Positions 1 through 10,251 of a stretch of DNA of 64,000 nt are shown here, one piece after another. Numbering within the stretch: the first letter of the stretch is position 1; each line of letters opens with the position of its first letter. The translations under genes and the position numbers were made by a program. This stretch comes from Reticulitermes speratus (Eukaryota; Arthropoda; Insecta; Blattodea; Rhinotermitidae): positions 4,410,321 through 4,474,320 of the forward strand of contig JAJKFL010000005.1 in NCBI GenBank assembly GCA_021186555.1, in the 5' to 3' direction. Under the pieces are notes generated by a model. That model did no database searches and was not told the origin of the DNA. It saw nothing but the letters and a program-made list of their open reading frames with translations.

Positions 1-297
1 GAATCACAGTGCGTCTTATCTACGAAGACCAACCGCTTAAAGCTGCACAGTGGAATAGTCACTGTTTGTACTGAGAACAGTACCAGACCCATGAATATGC
101 TAGCGGGTTTATCTTATTGAAGCAGGTGGTACGTATAGTAACCACTTTGTTTTAAAGGGTTAAACAAAATTGTCCACAGTACTGTTTTGTAATTAGCTCA
201 CTCAAAGTTAGTACAATGCTACAAAATGCTGCCACACTTGCTACACGTTACAGTCATTACAGTTCCGAACGTTTTGAGGTTTAATGAATGTTACTCG
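1..297. other. Unique sequence, nothing identified
   Basis: No convincing open frame, tRNA, transposon end or repeat was seen. It grades into the 31-bp array at about 298. Confidence 0.5.
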
Positions 298-1432
298 TTT
301 CGTGATGTTGGTAGTGCTTTGTGACTGCGGTACTGTGATGTTGTAACACTTTGTGACTGGTGTTGATGTCGGTAGTACTTACGTGACTGTGGTGTTGTGA
401 TGTTGGCAGTACTTACGTGACTGTGGTGTTGGCAGTACTTACGTGACTATGGTGTTGTGATGTTGGCAGTACTTACGTGACTGTGTGTTGTGATGTTGGC
501 AGTACTTACGTACTGTGGTGTGTTGGTGATATGTTGGTAGTATTGGAGTCTACATGACTGTTGTGATGTTGGTAGTACTTACGTGACTGAGTGTTGTGAT
601 GTTGGTAGTACTTACGTGACTGTGTGTTGTGATGTTGGTAGTACTTACGTGACTGTGTTGTGATATTGGTAGTACTTAGTGACTGAGGTGTTGTGATGTT
701 GGTAGTACTTACGTGACTGTGATGTTGTGATGTTGGTAGTACTTACGTACTGCTGTATTGATGTTGTAGTACTTACGTGACTGTGTGTGTGAATGTAGTA
801 CTTACGTGACTGTTGTGATGTTGGTAGTACTTATGTGACTGATGTTGTGATGTTGGTAGTACTTACTGATGTGATGTGGTAGTACTACGTGCTGCTTGTG
901 ATGTTGATACTTATGTGACTGAGTTGTGATTGTAGTACTTACGTGACTGCTGTTGTGATGTTGGTAGTACTTATGTGACTGAGGTGTTGTGGTTTTGGTA
1001 GTACTTTGCACAATGGTATTGTGATGTTGGTAGTAGGTATGTGATTGGTGTTGTGATGTTGGTAGTACTTATGTGACTGTGATGTTGTGATGTTGGTAGT
1101 ACTTACGTGACTGCTGTTGTGATGTTGGTAGTACTTACGTGACTGTGATGTTGTGATGTTGGTAGTACTTACGTGACTGTGATGTTGTGATGTTGGTAGT
1201 ACTTACGTGACTGCTGTTGTGATGTTGGTAGTACTTACGTGACTGTGATGTTGTGATGTTGGTAGTACTTACGTGACTGCTGTTGTGATGTTGGTAGTAC
1301 TTATGTGACTGAGGTGTTGTGGTTTTTGTAGTACTTTGCACAATGGTATTGTGATGTTGGTAGTAGGTATGTGATTGGTGTTGTGATGTTGGTAGTACTT
1401 ATGTGACTAATGTTTTGATGTTGGTACTACTA
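298..1432. repeat. 31-bp minisatellite array
   Basis: About 35 degenerate copies of a roughly 31-bp unit whose core reads GTGATGTTGGTAGTACTTAC followed by GTGACTG. Units vary from about 28 to 34 bp through loss or gain of a GTGATGTT block. A block containing the rare variant CTTTGCACAATGG occurs at about 1000-1015 and again 330 bp later, so about ten units were duplicated together. Several copies between 480 and 960 lack single bases. Short open frames on the minus strand encode runs rich in T, S, H and Y that merely translate the repeat. Confidence 0.93.
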
Positions 1433-2454
1433 TAAGTGTGTTGATGTGGTGCTGCCAGCTTGTTGAAGTACCTGTGTCTGTTCCTTCTACTTAGCAGTTT
1501 GTGTTTCAGACCTGCATTTTTTTTTGTTGGGAAGGTGAGTACATCTTTGTAGCTATTTGCCCTCTTACAAAACTCTCTATTTTTATTTGTTGAATGAGGC
1601 TATTAACGTCAGGTTAGACCCATACTTTTCGTGTCCGCGTTTGCCGGCATCAACCCTCATATAACATTAAATACATCAGCAAACCTATGCACGGTATCAT
1701 ATACATATCCTCATATATATCACTCTGTGTGACAGCTACTGCCATCTCTTGAAACAATTTGATATTAATTGTTTGTTGCTACTGTTCTATCTCCAGTACA
1801 TTTTCTCTAGAATTTAGTCGGAAGAAAACTATCTCACATGCTTCATCTCGACATTAATAATTTACGTCAAGTTACAGCATGCGAGGAGCAATAAAGGCTA
1901 GCAGCTGCACATGCGGGAAGAGAAAGTCATTCGATCGGATTCGTCCAAGCCAAATCCGCAGTTGTAAAATTTCTAATACTGGGGGAGGTTTACAGGCTAC
2001 TATATCTATTCAAAGGTTAAACATAACTTATAATTTACGATATTTTGTAAATATGGCTTGTCTGTCAAGGTAGACCATTTATATGATGTTCAAATTTGGA
2101 AAAAAAAATAGAAGAAATATTTCACAACTGAGTAGTGGGGATGCCCGTTCTTTTCGCTTATGCCCTTTAGTGCCATTGGTAGTTTATAGACGGTAGTGTG
2201 GAACTGTGCTGGTTGTCTTGTTGGAGTACAGTACTGTCAAGTTTAGTTATGATTCAGGAACCATTGTTAGTAGACTGAAGGCAGGGATCCATTACATGCG
2301 AGCAGCCAAATGTGGTGTAAAGAGGGCCCACACAGTATGCTACCACAGTACACTTACCATTTTCTGGACTACACACACAATTAGACCTACATATGAATGA
2401 CTGTGAAGGTAGTCGCAAAAATCCACTGTTACACCACCAAATAAGCCTTAATAA
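1433..2454. other. Unique sequence, no gene supported
   Basis: Only short open frames of 64-73 codons on opposing strands (for example 1879-2073 plus, 2254-2475 minus), with no family motif, no repeat periodicity and no transposon ends. Treated as non-coding. Confidence 0.45.
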
Positions 2455-2576
2455 ATAACATTCATCAACCAACAACTACACTAATTAACATTTATTTAAC
2501 ACTTTTTAAGATTGCCCTACATATATATATACAAATAAATTTTAATTAGTGCAGTTGCTGGTTGATGAATGTTATC
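2455..2576. repeat. Short fold-back element (hairpin)
   Basis: Two inverted arms of about 39 bp, near 2455-2493 and 2537-2576, match at about 36 of 40 positions and flank an AT-rich loop containing a short TA run. Each arm contains ATTCATCAACCA or its complement. It is probably a MITE-like or decayed transposon end. No target duplication was recognised. Confidence 0.7.
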
Positions 2577-2923
2577 TATTACCAAAACGCACGGTGAACA
2601 AAAAAGTTAAGGCTTACTAAATTACATACGATAGTTCTTTATTTTATATGACAACCGTCGTTTGCCATTTCATGTCGGCTTGTTTTTATCGTATGAACTT
2701 AGCATACTCACCCGTACGCCTACATGCGCGGCGAAGTGGCGTCGGGAAGTGACGAACGATGATTGTCAGATAAAATAAATTTTGTTTATACGGCTGTTTT
2801 TAGCGAATTGTTACAGTTCTATCTTTTCTGTTTTAACAATGATGACCCAGTTGGATCCGTCGCTTAGTACTGAGGTCCCGCACTTAAATTACTGTTGCAG
2901 TACAAATGAAAAAAATTAATTCC
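2577..2923. other. Unique sequence, nothing identified
   Basis: No open frame of note. The string ACGCACGGTGAA near 2588 resembles the CACCGTGCAT motif (in complement) that recurs close to the ribozyme-bearing fold-back elements later in the window. Confidence 0.35.
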
Positions 2924-2937
2924 CATTTCACACCTAG

Positions 2938-3228
2938 GTAAAAGGTAAAGGTAAAGGTCTCCCTAGAACGGACCATGAAGGCCCAGAGGGGAGTAGAGGT
3001 ATAGCTCTACTCTTTCTTTAGCCCTGGCACTAGATGAGGGTGGGTGTCAACTCCACGCCCCGGCCGCTTTACTCCCGGGAAAGAGACCCGTTACCCATTG
3101 TATAGGAGGCTGGGTGGTCCCCAGGTCCAGTCTGGACGGGTGCGGAAAATCTCGCCCCCACCGGGATTCGATCCCCGGACCGTCCAGCACGTAGCGAGTC
3201 GCTATACCGACTGAGCTATCGCGGCCCG
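2938..3228 (-). mobile_element. tRNA-derived SINE, family B, full length
   Basis: On the minus strand the element begins with a tRNA-like head (GATAGCTCAGTCGGTATAGC for the A-box region and GGGATCGAATCCC for the B box). It continues through a body with CACCCAGCCTCCTATACAAT and ends in a repeated CTTTACCTTTA tail. A perfect 14-bp target duplication, CATTTCACACCTAG, lies at 2924-2937 and 3229-3242. This is the best-preserved family B copy in the window and serves as its reference. Names B, A, C, D and F are local labels. Confidence 0.93.
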
Positions 3229-3261
3229 CATTTCACACCTAGTGTATTAATAAACAAAATA

Positions 3262-3306
3262 CCAAATTATCTCTATTAATTGATAATGGCTAGTTTTAGC
3301 CGAAAC
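3262..3306 (+). ncRNA. Decayed hammerhead-like motif
   Basis: The 3' half reads GGCTAGTTTTAGCC then GAAACATGTAG, giving a helix II hairpin, GAAA and palindromic helix III region as in the better copies at 42 kb and 60.9 kb. The 5' core that should read CTGANGA reads TTGATAA, so this copy should be inactive. Confidence 0.35.
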
Positions 3307-3310
3307 ATGT

Positions 3311-4392
3311 AGTAAGATTTCATATGAGTTAATAAAGATAATTGACTGTTTTACTTATAAATATGTCTGTGGAAATTGGATATTAAATGTGTTTATTTGC
3401 ATGAAATAAACGCAGTGGAATGCATCAAATGCAAAAATACCGCTGAATTACACTCCAACAGTGCTGGAAGCATTTACGAAAATCGGTGGTAATTCTACGA
3501 TCTTTTACGGTGCCCCAGCCAGAGCTCGAGCTGTTTGTATGTAGTTTATATGTCGCAGAGGAGCCATATTATATCGCACTGTTATGAGAACAAAAGTAAT
3601 GCCATCCGAAAGCAGGGACGCTGTTTGTTTTGGAACTGTCGTCGCCCTAAACTGCCCATGCGTTCCCGTGAGGCAAGTCTTTCGTTCTTTAGTTCCTCTG
3701 CACACTGTTTGAATAATGACTCAGCGCTTATGTAGATTATGGCATATGAAATTTAACAAAGTGCGATATGATTCAACACAACATCCATGTTAATTGTGGG
3801 TGGCTCAGTGTTGTAATTGCACAATGCACAGCATTTGCGCTCCGTGCTTCTAGTCCCAGATCGTGTTATCACATTTTGCAGCGCTGTGCTATTGGGGAGT
3901 GTGGGTAAGGTGGTACGAACCCCACGGGATGCTTCTCTTGCCCTTGTGCGGGGTTAATTAATGTAACAAGATGGCAACGTGTAACGGGGTGGGAGTGTAG
4001 GGGAGGGGGAGGAAAGTTGTAAAATAATCTTGAATGTATACGGTAATGAGAGGAGGCTGGCGGGAAGCGAATTTAAGGATCGTTTGTATGCAGAGTGTGT
4101 TTGGTAAGAGTTTTGCCCCATTACTGTTTGTGGTCGCAGTTTTGGTTCAATAAATGGGGGAGAAATGTGACATACTGCAACGTCGGGGAGCGTGCTGTTT
4201 CGTGAACGTGACAGTAGTTCACGGATAATAACTGCAGCTTGTAAGGTGGAGATCAGATCCTGTCTGTATTTGCAGACAAAACATCAATGTGAACCATTCT
4301 TCTTTGTGTTAGAGGAATTTTGTTCCTAACATCATTTTTACCAAATTTTGACTTAAATATATATTCCCTAAGGTCACAGCTATAACTGCTAC
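3311..4392. other. Unique sequence, no gene supported
   Basis: Two overlapping opposed open frames of 66 codons near 3505-3735 have no recognisable motif. A GC-rich segment with GGGGAGGGGGAGG lies near 4000. Nothing else was identified. Confidence 0.4.
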
Positions 4393-4686
4393 TTAAAGAT
4401 ACAGTTTTATAAAAGTTTCCAGTCGAGTGACGCTGTCCCAAGTTATTTGGTTAAATATAAAACTTTTCCTATTCTTTTTCGCATCTTTCTTACATAATGG
4501 AGGTCCCGCTTGAAGAGGACTTTTTATGCAATTATTTCTAGCTTTTGTGACTTCGTCTTTCGTAGGTTCAAACATTTTCTTCGGTACTTTGTGTTCAAAT
4601 ACGCGTAATCTATGTTCCTGTTCCTTGTCATGTAAATCAGGCAAAAAATATGGAATACTTTGCAGCCAAAGGCCCCTATGAAGCAA
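4393..4686 (-). pseudogene. LINE C-terminal fragment (LINE Y)
   Basis: A 97-codon open frame contains EHRLRVFEHKV followed by KDEVTKARNN. This resembles the segment just downstream of the reverse-transcriptase domain in arthropod non-LTR retrotransposons of the type whose 3' ends recur at 34320-34660 and 36846-37170. The conserved residues occupy about residues 24-52. The remainder is unlike the family and no RT catalytic YXDD is present, so this is a decayed 5'-truncated piece. The family assignment comes from memory of such proteins, and clade placement (RTE-like or other) is not claimed. Confidence 0.5.
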
Positions 4687-4904
4687 CGCTATGTGAACGT
4701 GAGATGCATTTAACGCACTGGCTGCCTTTGATGAGGACTAGAAAATAGACTACTTAACGCTTGGTAAAGTTCCTGCGTTAGACTACGTGCCTTTCATCCG
4801 GCATTCTCTCTTCTCATGTAATTTATTTTGCACATTCTGCCGATCATGAACACGTCCTTTGAATTCGACACGTTTCTGACGATGATATATTACACGTAGA
4901 ATAC

Positions 4905-4998
4905 CAAGCCAGTCCGTACGGGTTTTCTGGTACACAGAGTAGCACTGGGACTGGTTTTTCTCTGAGTTCTTCGGGGTTTCCCTGTCAGTATCATTCCA
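4905..4998 (+). mobile_element. SINE family C body fragment
   Basis: Colinear match to the family C body seen at 57370-57480 and 58741-58860: GTAGCACTGGGACTGGTTTTT followed by a CTGAGTTCTTC-type segment and TTTCCCTGTCAGTATCATTCC. The head is missing. This fragment runs directly into the first unit of the 92-bp array. Confidence 0.7.
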
Positions 4999-7978
4999 CC
5001 AATGCTCCATACTCACTCATACATCTACCACCGACGCTGTATAATGTTTCTCTCCCAGTACTTCAGTTTTCCCCTGTCAGTATCATTCCACCAATGCTCC
5101 ATACTCATTCATCCATCTACCACCAACGCTGTATAATGATTCTCTCCCAGTACTTCAGTTTTCCCCTGTCAGTATCATTCCACCAATGCTCCATACTCAT
5201 TCATCCATCTACCACCAACGCTGTATAATGTTTCTCTCCCAGTACTTCAGTTTTCCCCTGTCAGTATCATTCCACCAACGCTCCATACTCATTCATACAT
5301 CTACCACCAACGCTGTATAATGTTTCTCTCCCAGTACTTCAGTTTTCCCCTGTCAGTATCATTCCACCAATGCTCCTTACTCATTCATCCATCTACCACC
5401 AACGCTGTATAATGTTTCTCTCCCAGTACTTCAGTTTTCCCCTGTCAGTATCATTCCACCAATGCTCCATACTCATTCATTCCATCTACCACCAACGCTG
5501 TTAATGTTTCTCTCCCAGTACTTCAGTTTTCCCCTGTCAGTATCATTCCACCAACGCTCCATACTCATTCATACATCTACCACCAACGCTGTATAATGTT
5601 TCTCTCCCAGTACTTCAGTTTCCCCTGTCAGTATCATTCCACCAATGCTCCATACTCATTCATCCATCTACCACCAACGCTGTATAATGTTTCTCTCCCA
5701 GTACTTCAGTTTTCCCCTGTCAGTATCATTCCACCAACGCTCCATACTCATTCATACATCTACCACCAACGCTGTATAATGTTTCTCTCCCAGTACTTCA
5801 GTTTTCCCCTGTCAGTATCATTCCACCAATGCTCCTTACTCATTCATCCATCTACCACCAACGCTGTATAATGTTTCTCTCCCAGTACTTCAGTTTTCCC
5901 CTGTCAGTATCATTCCACCAATGCTCCATACTCATTCATCCATCTACCACCAACGCTGTATAATGTTTCTCTCCCAGTACTTCAGTTTTCCCCTGTCAGT
6001 ATCATTCCACCAACGCTCCATACTCATTCATACATCTACCACCAACGCTGTATAATGTTTCTCTCCCAGTACTTCAGTTTCCCCTGTCAGTATCATTCCA
6101 CCAACGCTCCATACTCATTCATACATCTACCACCAACGCTGTATAATGTTTCTCTCCCAGTACTTCAGTTTTCCCCTGTCAGTATCATTCCACTAATGCT
6201 CCATACTCATTCATACATCTACCACCAACGCTGTATAATGTTTCTCTCCCAGTACTTCAGTTTTCCCCTGTCAGTATCATTCCACCAATGCTCCATACTC
6301 ATTCATACATCTACCACCGACGCTGTATAATGTTTTCCTCCCAGTACTTCAGTTTTCCCCTGTCAGTATCATTCCACCAATGCTCCATACTCATTCATTC
6401 ATCTACCACCAAGGCTGTATAATGTTTCTCTCCCAGTACTTCAGTTTTCCCCTGTCAGTATCATTCCACCAATGCTCCATACTCATTCATTCATCTACCA
6501 CCAAGGCTGTATAATGTTCTCTCTCCAGTACTTCAGTGTTCCCCTGTCAGTATCATTCCACAAATGCTCCATACTCATTCATTCATCTACCACCAACGCT
6601 GTGTAATGTTTCTCTCCCAGCACTTCAGTTCTCCCTTGTCAGTATCATTCCACCATGCTCCATACTCATTCATACATCTACCACCAACGCTGTATAATGT
6701 TTCTCTCCCAGTACTTCAGTTTCCCCTGTCAGTATCATTCCACCAATGCTCCATACTCATTCATACATCTACCACCAACGCTATATAATGTTTCTCTCCC
6801 AGTACTTCAGTTTCCCCTGTCAGTATCATTCCACCAATGCTCCATACTCATTCATTCATCTACCACCAACGCTCTATAATGTTTCTCTCCCAGTACTTCA
6901 GTGTTTCCCTGTCAGTATCATTCCACCAATGCTCCATACTCATTCATTCATCTACTACCAACGCTGTATAATTTTTCTCTCCCAGTACTTCAGTGTTTCC
7001 CTGTCAGTATCATTCCACCAACACTCCATACTCATTCATACATCTACCACCAACGCTGTATAATGTTTCTCTCCCAGTACTTCAGTTTCCCCTGTCAGTA
7101 TCATTCCACCAACGCTCCATACTCATTCATACATCTACCACGAACGCTGTATAATGTTTCTCTCCCAGTACTTCAGTTTCCGCTGTCAGTATCATTCCAC
7201 CAATGCTCCATACTCATTCATTCATCTACCACCAACGCTGTGTAATGTTTCTCTCCCAGTACTTCAGTTTCCCCCTGTCAGTATCATTCCACCAATGCTC
7301 CATACTCATTCATTCATCTACCACCAACGCTGTGTAATGTTTCTCTCCCAGTAGTTCAGTTTCCCCTGTCAGTATCATTCCACCAACGCTCCATACTCAT
7401 TCATACATCTACTACCAACGCTGTATAATGTTTCTCTCCCAGTACTTCAGTTTCCCTGTCAGTATCATTCCACCAATGCTCGATACTCATTCATTCATCT
7501 ACCACCAACGCTGTGTAATGTTTCTCTCCCAGTACTTCAGTTTCCCCCTGTCAGTATCATTCCACCAATGCTCCATACTCATTCATTCATCTACCACCAA
7601 CGCTGTGTAATGTTTCTCTCCCAGTACTTCAGTTTCCCTGTCAGTATCATTCCACCAACGCTCCATACTCATTCATACATCTATCACATCTATATAATGT
7701 TTCTCTCCCAGTACTTCAGTGTTCCTCTGTCAGTATCATTCCACCAATGCTCCATACTCACTCATACATCTACCACCAACGCTGTATAATGTTTCTCTTC
7801 CAGTACTTCAGTTCTCCCCTGTCAGTATCATTCCACCAATGCTCCATACTCATTCATCCCTCTACTACCAACGCTGTATAATGTTTCTCTCCCAGTACTT
7901 CAGTGTTCCCCTGTCAGTATCATTCCACCAATGCTCCATACTCATTCGTTCTTCTACTACCGACGCCACATAATGTCA
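4975..7978. repeat. 92-bp satellite array, SINE-derived
   Basis: About 32 copies of a 91-92-bp unit (AGTACTTCAGTTTTCCCCTG, then TCAGTATCATTCCACCAATG, then a CTCATTCAT / CTACCACCAACGCTG half, then TAATGTTTCTCTCCC). About half of each unit matches the body of SINE family C, best seen at 58798-58855. Superimposed on the unit is a block of five units (459 bp) repeated between about 5596 and 6330. Open frames of 60-114 codons throughout are repeat artefacts in three shifting frames. Confidence 0.95.
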
Positions 7979-8723
7979 TCTAATTGACAGGGTCTTTAAA
8001 TAGCACATTTAAATCAAACGTGTAGGAGAGGTGCCCAAAAGTTTTCCAAAAATCTAGGAGACATCAAAAAATCATATTCGGCAGAAGGGTAACATAAAGC
8101 AAACTCCACACCGAGGACCCACAAATATTGGGCGCCACCTTAAAAAAATTAGTCGCCCAGGCTAGCTGGCCCCCGGGACTTATGCACCCCTGACGTAGAA
8201 TTATTTGGATTTTGGACTTACTTGTCGTCTCGTACTCCGAAAAAGACACGATGTTTCCGAAACTGGATATATTTATATCGTCAGGTGAAATATTAGGGAG
8301 AGAGCCTGCCGAGGTAGTTCCGAAAGAAAGAGCCATGCTTATTCGCTGGTCCACTAAATCAAGGCAGCAGTTTAGGCCATGCGTCTTAAGGTGCATGTTG
8401 AATGTTCGTGTTCGTGCTCGCGATGCTCGCAGTTATTGTTGGAGCTTAGTACGGACTGCTCGCTCCGTGTCTTCAAGTATCTACACGTACACTAGTGTAC
8501 CTTGGCGAGCCTCTGTTTAAACTGCCGCCCCTGTGCCGAAACACTCAGGCTGTGGACTCCAGTTCATCCCATTGCTTAACCTCGGGCTCGTGAAACCGTC
8601 CACATTTGTGGAGCACCAGCCCAAACACGAGTATTCCGAACACAATTTTATGTTTTGGTTTTATTTGCAATAACTCCACTTTTAACTTCAAAGCCAGTTA
8701 CTCTGTTCTACGCAAAGGTCTCG
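7979..8723. other. Unassigned sequence with overlapping open frames
   Basis: A minus-strand frame of 110 codons (8064-8396) overlaps a plus-strand frame of 102 codons (8212-8520). The minus frame contains a good splice-donor-like string, ACAAGTAAGT, near 8213-8222. An exon 8220-8396 is conceivable but there is no family match. It could equally be an unrecognised dispersed repeat. Confidence 0.25.
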
Positions 8724-8985
8724 GTAGCCGGGATAGTTCAGTCGGTCAAGTGACCAGTTTATTGCCTGGACGATCCGGGGTTCGAATCGCGGCATGGTTA
8801 AGAGATTTCTCTCTTTTCCAAAAACTGGTTTTGGCGCCCACCCAGACTCTTATTCAATCGGTACCGGAGTTCTGTCCTGGGATTATAGCGGTTAGGGCGT
8901 GATGTTGACCTCTCACCTTTATCTAGTGCCGAGGTTAAGAATGAGTATTGCTATACTTTTGTTACATTTTACCTGAAGGTCGTAC
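8724..8985 (+). mobile_element. Diverged SINE related to family B
   Basis: The tRNA-like head has GATAGTTCAGTCGGTCAAG and a B box GGGGTTCGAATCGC. The body keeps the family B order (GCGCCCACCCAGACTC, GTGATGTTGACC, GTGCCGAGGTTAAGAATGAG) and ends near TTTTACCTGA. Strongly diverged, with no clear target duplication. Confidence 0.7.
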
Positions 8986-9062
8986 TGTTCATATTAGACA
9001 TGAAAATGCAGCACGATAAACGAAGCATTTCTTCCTTCTTTGCTGTGAAGAGAGAGATAAGA

Positions 9063-10112
9063 CTACAGATGACGACAGATGACAGTAGCAGTGTCTGTAA
9101 CTACAGATGACGACAGATGACAGTAGCAGTGTCTGTAACTACAGATGACGACAGATGACAGTAGCAGTGTCTGTAACTACAGATGACGACAGATGACAGT
9201 AGCAGTGTCTGTAGCTGCAGATGACGACAGATGACAGTAGCAGTGTCTGTAACTGCAGATGACGACAGATGACAGTAGCAGTGTGTGTAACTGCAGATGA
9301 CGACAGATGACAGTAGCAGTGTCTGTAACTGCAGATGACGACAGATGACAGTAGCAGTGTCTGTAACTGCAGATGACGACAGATGACAGTAGCAGTGTCT
9401 GTAACTGTAGATGACGAAAGGTGACAGTAGCAGTGTCTAACTACAGATGACAGTAGCAGTGTCTGTAACTGCAGATGACGACAGATGACAGTAGCAGTGT
9501 GTGTAACTGCAGATGACGACAGATGACAGTAGCAGTGTCTGTAACTGCAGATGACGACAGATGACAGTAGCAGTGTCTGTAACTGCAGATGACGACAGAT
9601 GACAGTAGCAGTGTCTGTAACTGCAGATGACGACAGATGACAGTAGCAGTGTCTGTAACTCTAGATGACGAAAGGTGACAGTAGCAGTGTCTGTAACTAC
9701 AGATGACGACAGATGACAGTAGCAGTGTGTGTAACTGCAGATGACGACAGATGACAGTAGCAGTGTCTAACTGTAGATGACGAAAGGTGACAGTAGCAGT
9801 GTCTGTAACTACAGATGACGAAAGGTGACAGTAGCATTGTCTGTAACTGTAGATGACGACAGATGACAGTAGCAGTGTCTGTAACTGCAGATGACGACAG
9901 ATGACAGTAGCAGTGTCTGTAACTGCAGATGACGACAGATGACAGTAGCAGTGTCTGTAACTGCAGATGACGACAGATGACAGTAGCATTGTCTGTAACT
10001 GCAGATGACGACATATGACAGTAGCAGTGTCTGTAACTGCAGATGACGACAGGTGACAGTAGCAGTGTCTGTAACTGCAGATGACGACAGATGACAGTAG
10101 CAGTGTCTGTAA
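9063..10112. repeat. 38-bp minisatellite array
   Basis: About 27 copies of a 38-bp unit (GCAGATGACGACAGATGACA followed by GTAGCAGTGTCTGTAACT). Variants include GAAAGGTGACAG in place of GACAGATGACAG and a few units missing the TGTC step. The unit is itself built of two related blocks (CAGATGACGA, CAGATGACAG). A 236-codon minus-strand frame across the array (9441-10151) is an artefact. Confidence 0.95.
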
Positions 10113-10251
10113 CAGTGCCTTAGTTTCTGAGCGAAACAGTGAAATAAACAAAATGAATTCGACTGTACTTTTGTATTACATTCGTCGTGCAAAGTGTGTG
10201 AATTGAATGTATAAGTTGGAGTAAGGCGTCACGATTGGGAAAAGTTTATCA

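Noticed and set aside
298-1432. Regular spacing considered as a CRISPR array
   Set aside because: There are no unique spacers between repeats and the genome is eukaryotic. The same holds for all other arrays here.
5596-7973. Series of 60-114-codon frames that look like paralogous small proteins
   Set aside because: They are shifted translations of the 92-bp SINE-derived repeat, with the same nucleotide unit in all three frames.
9441-10151. 236-codon minus-strand frame and nested shorter frames
   Set aside because: They lie wholly in the 38-bp array. Several frames are open at once and translate the repeat, and unit length is not a multiple of three.
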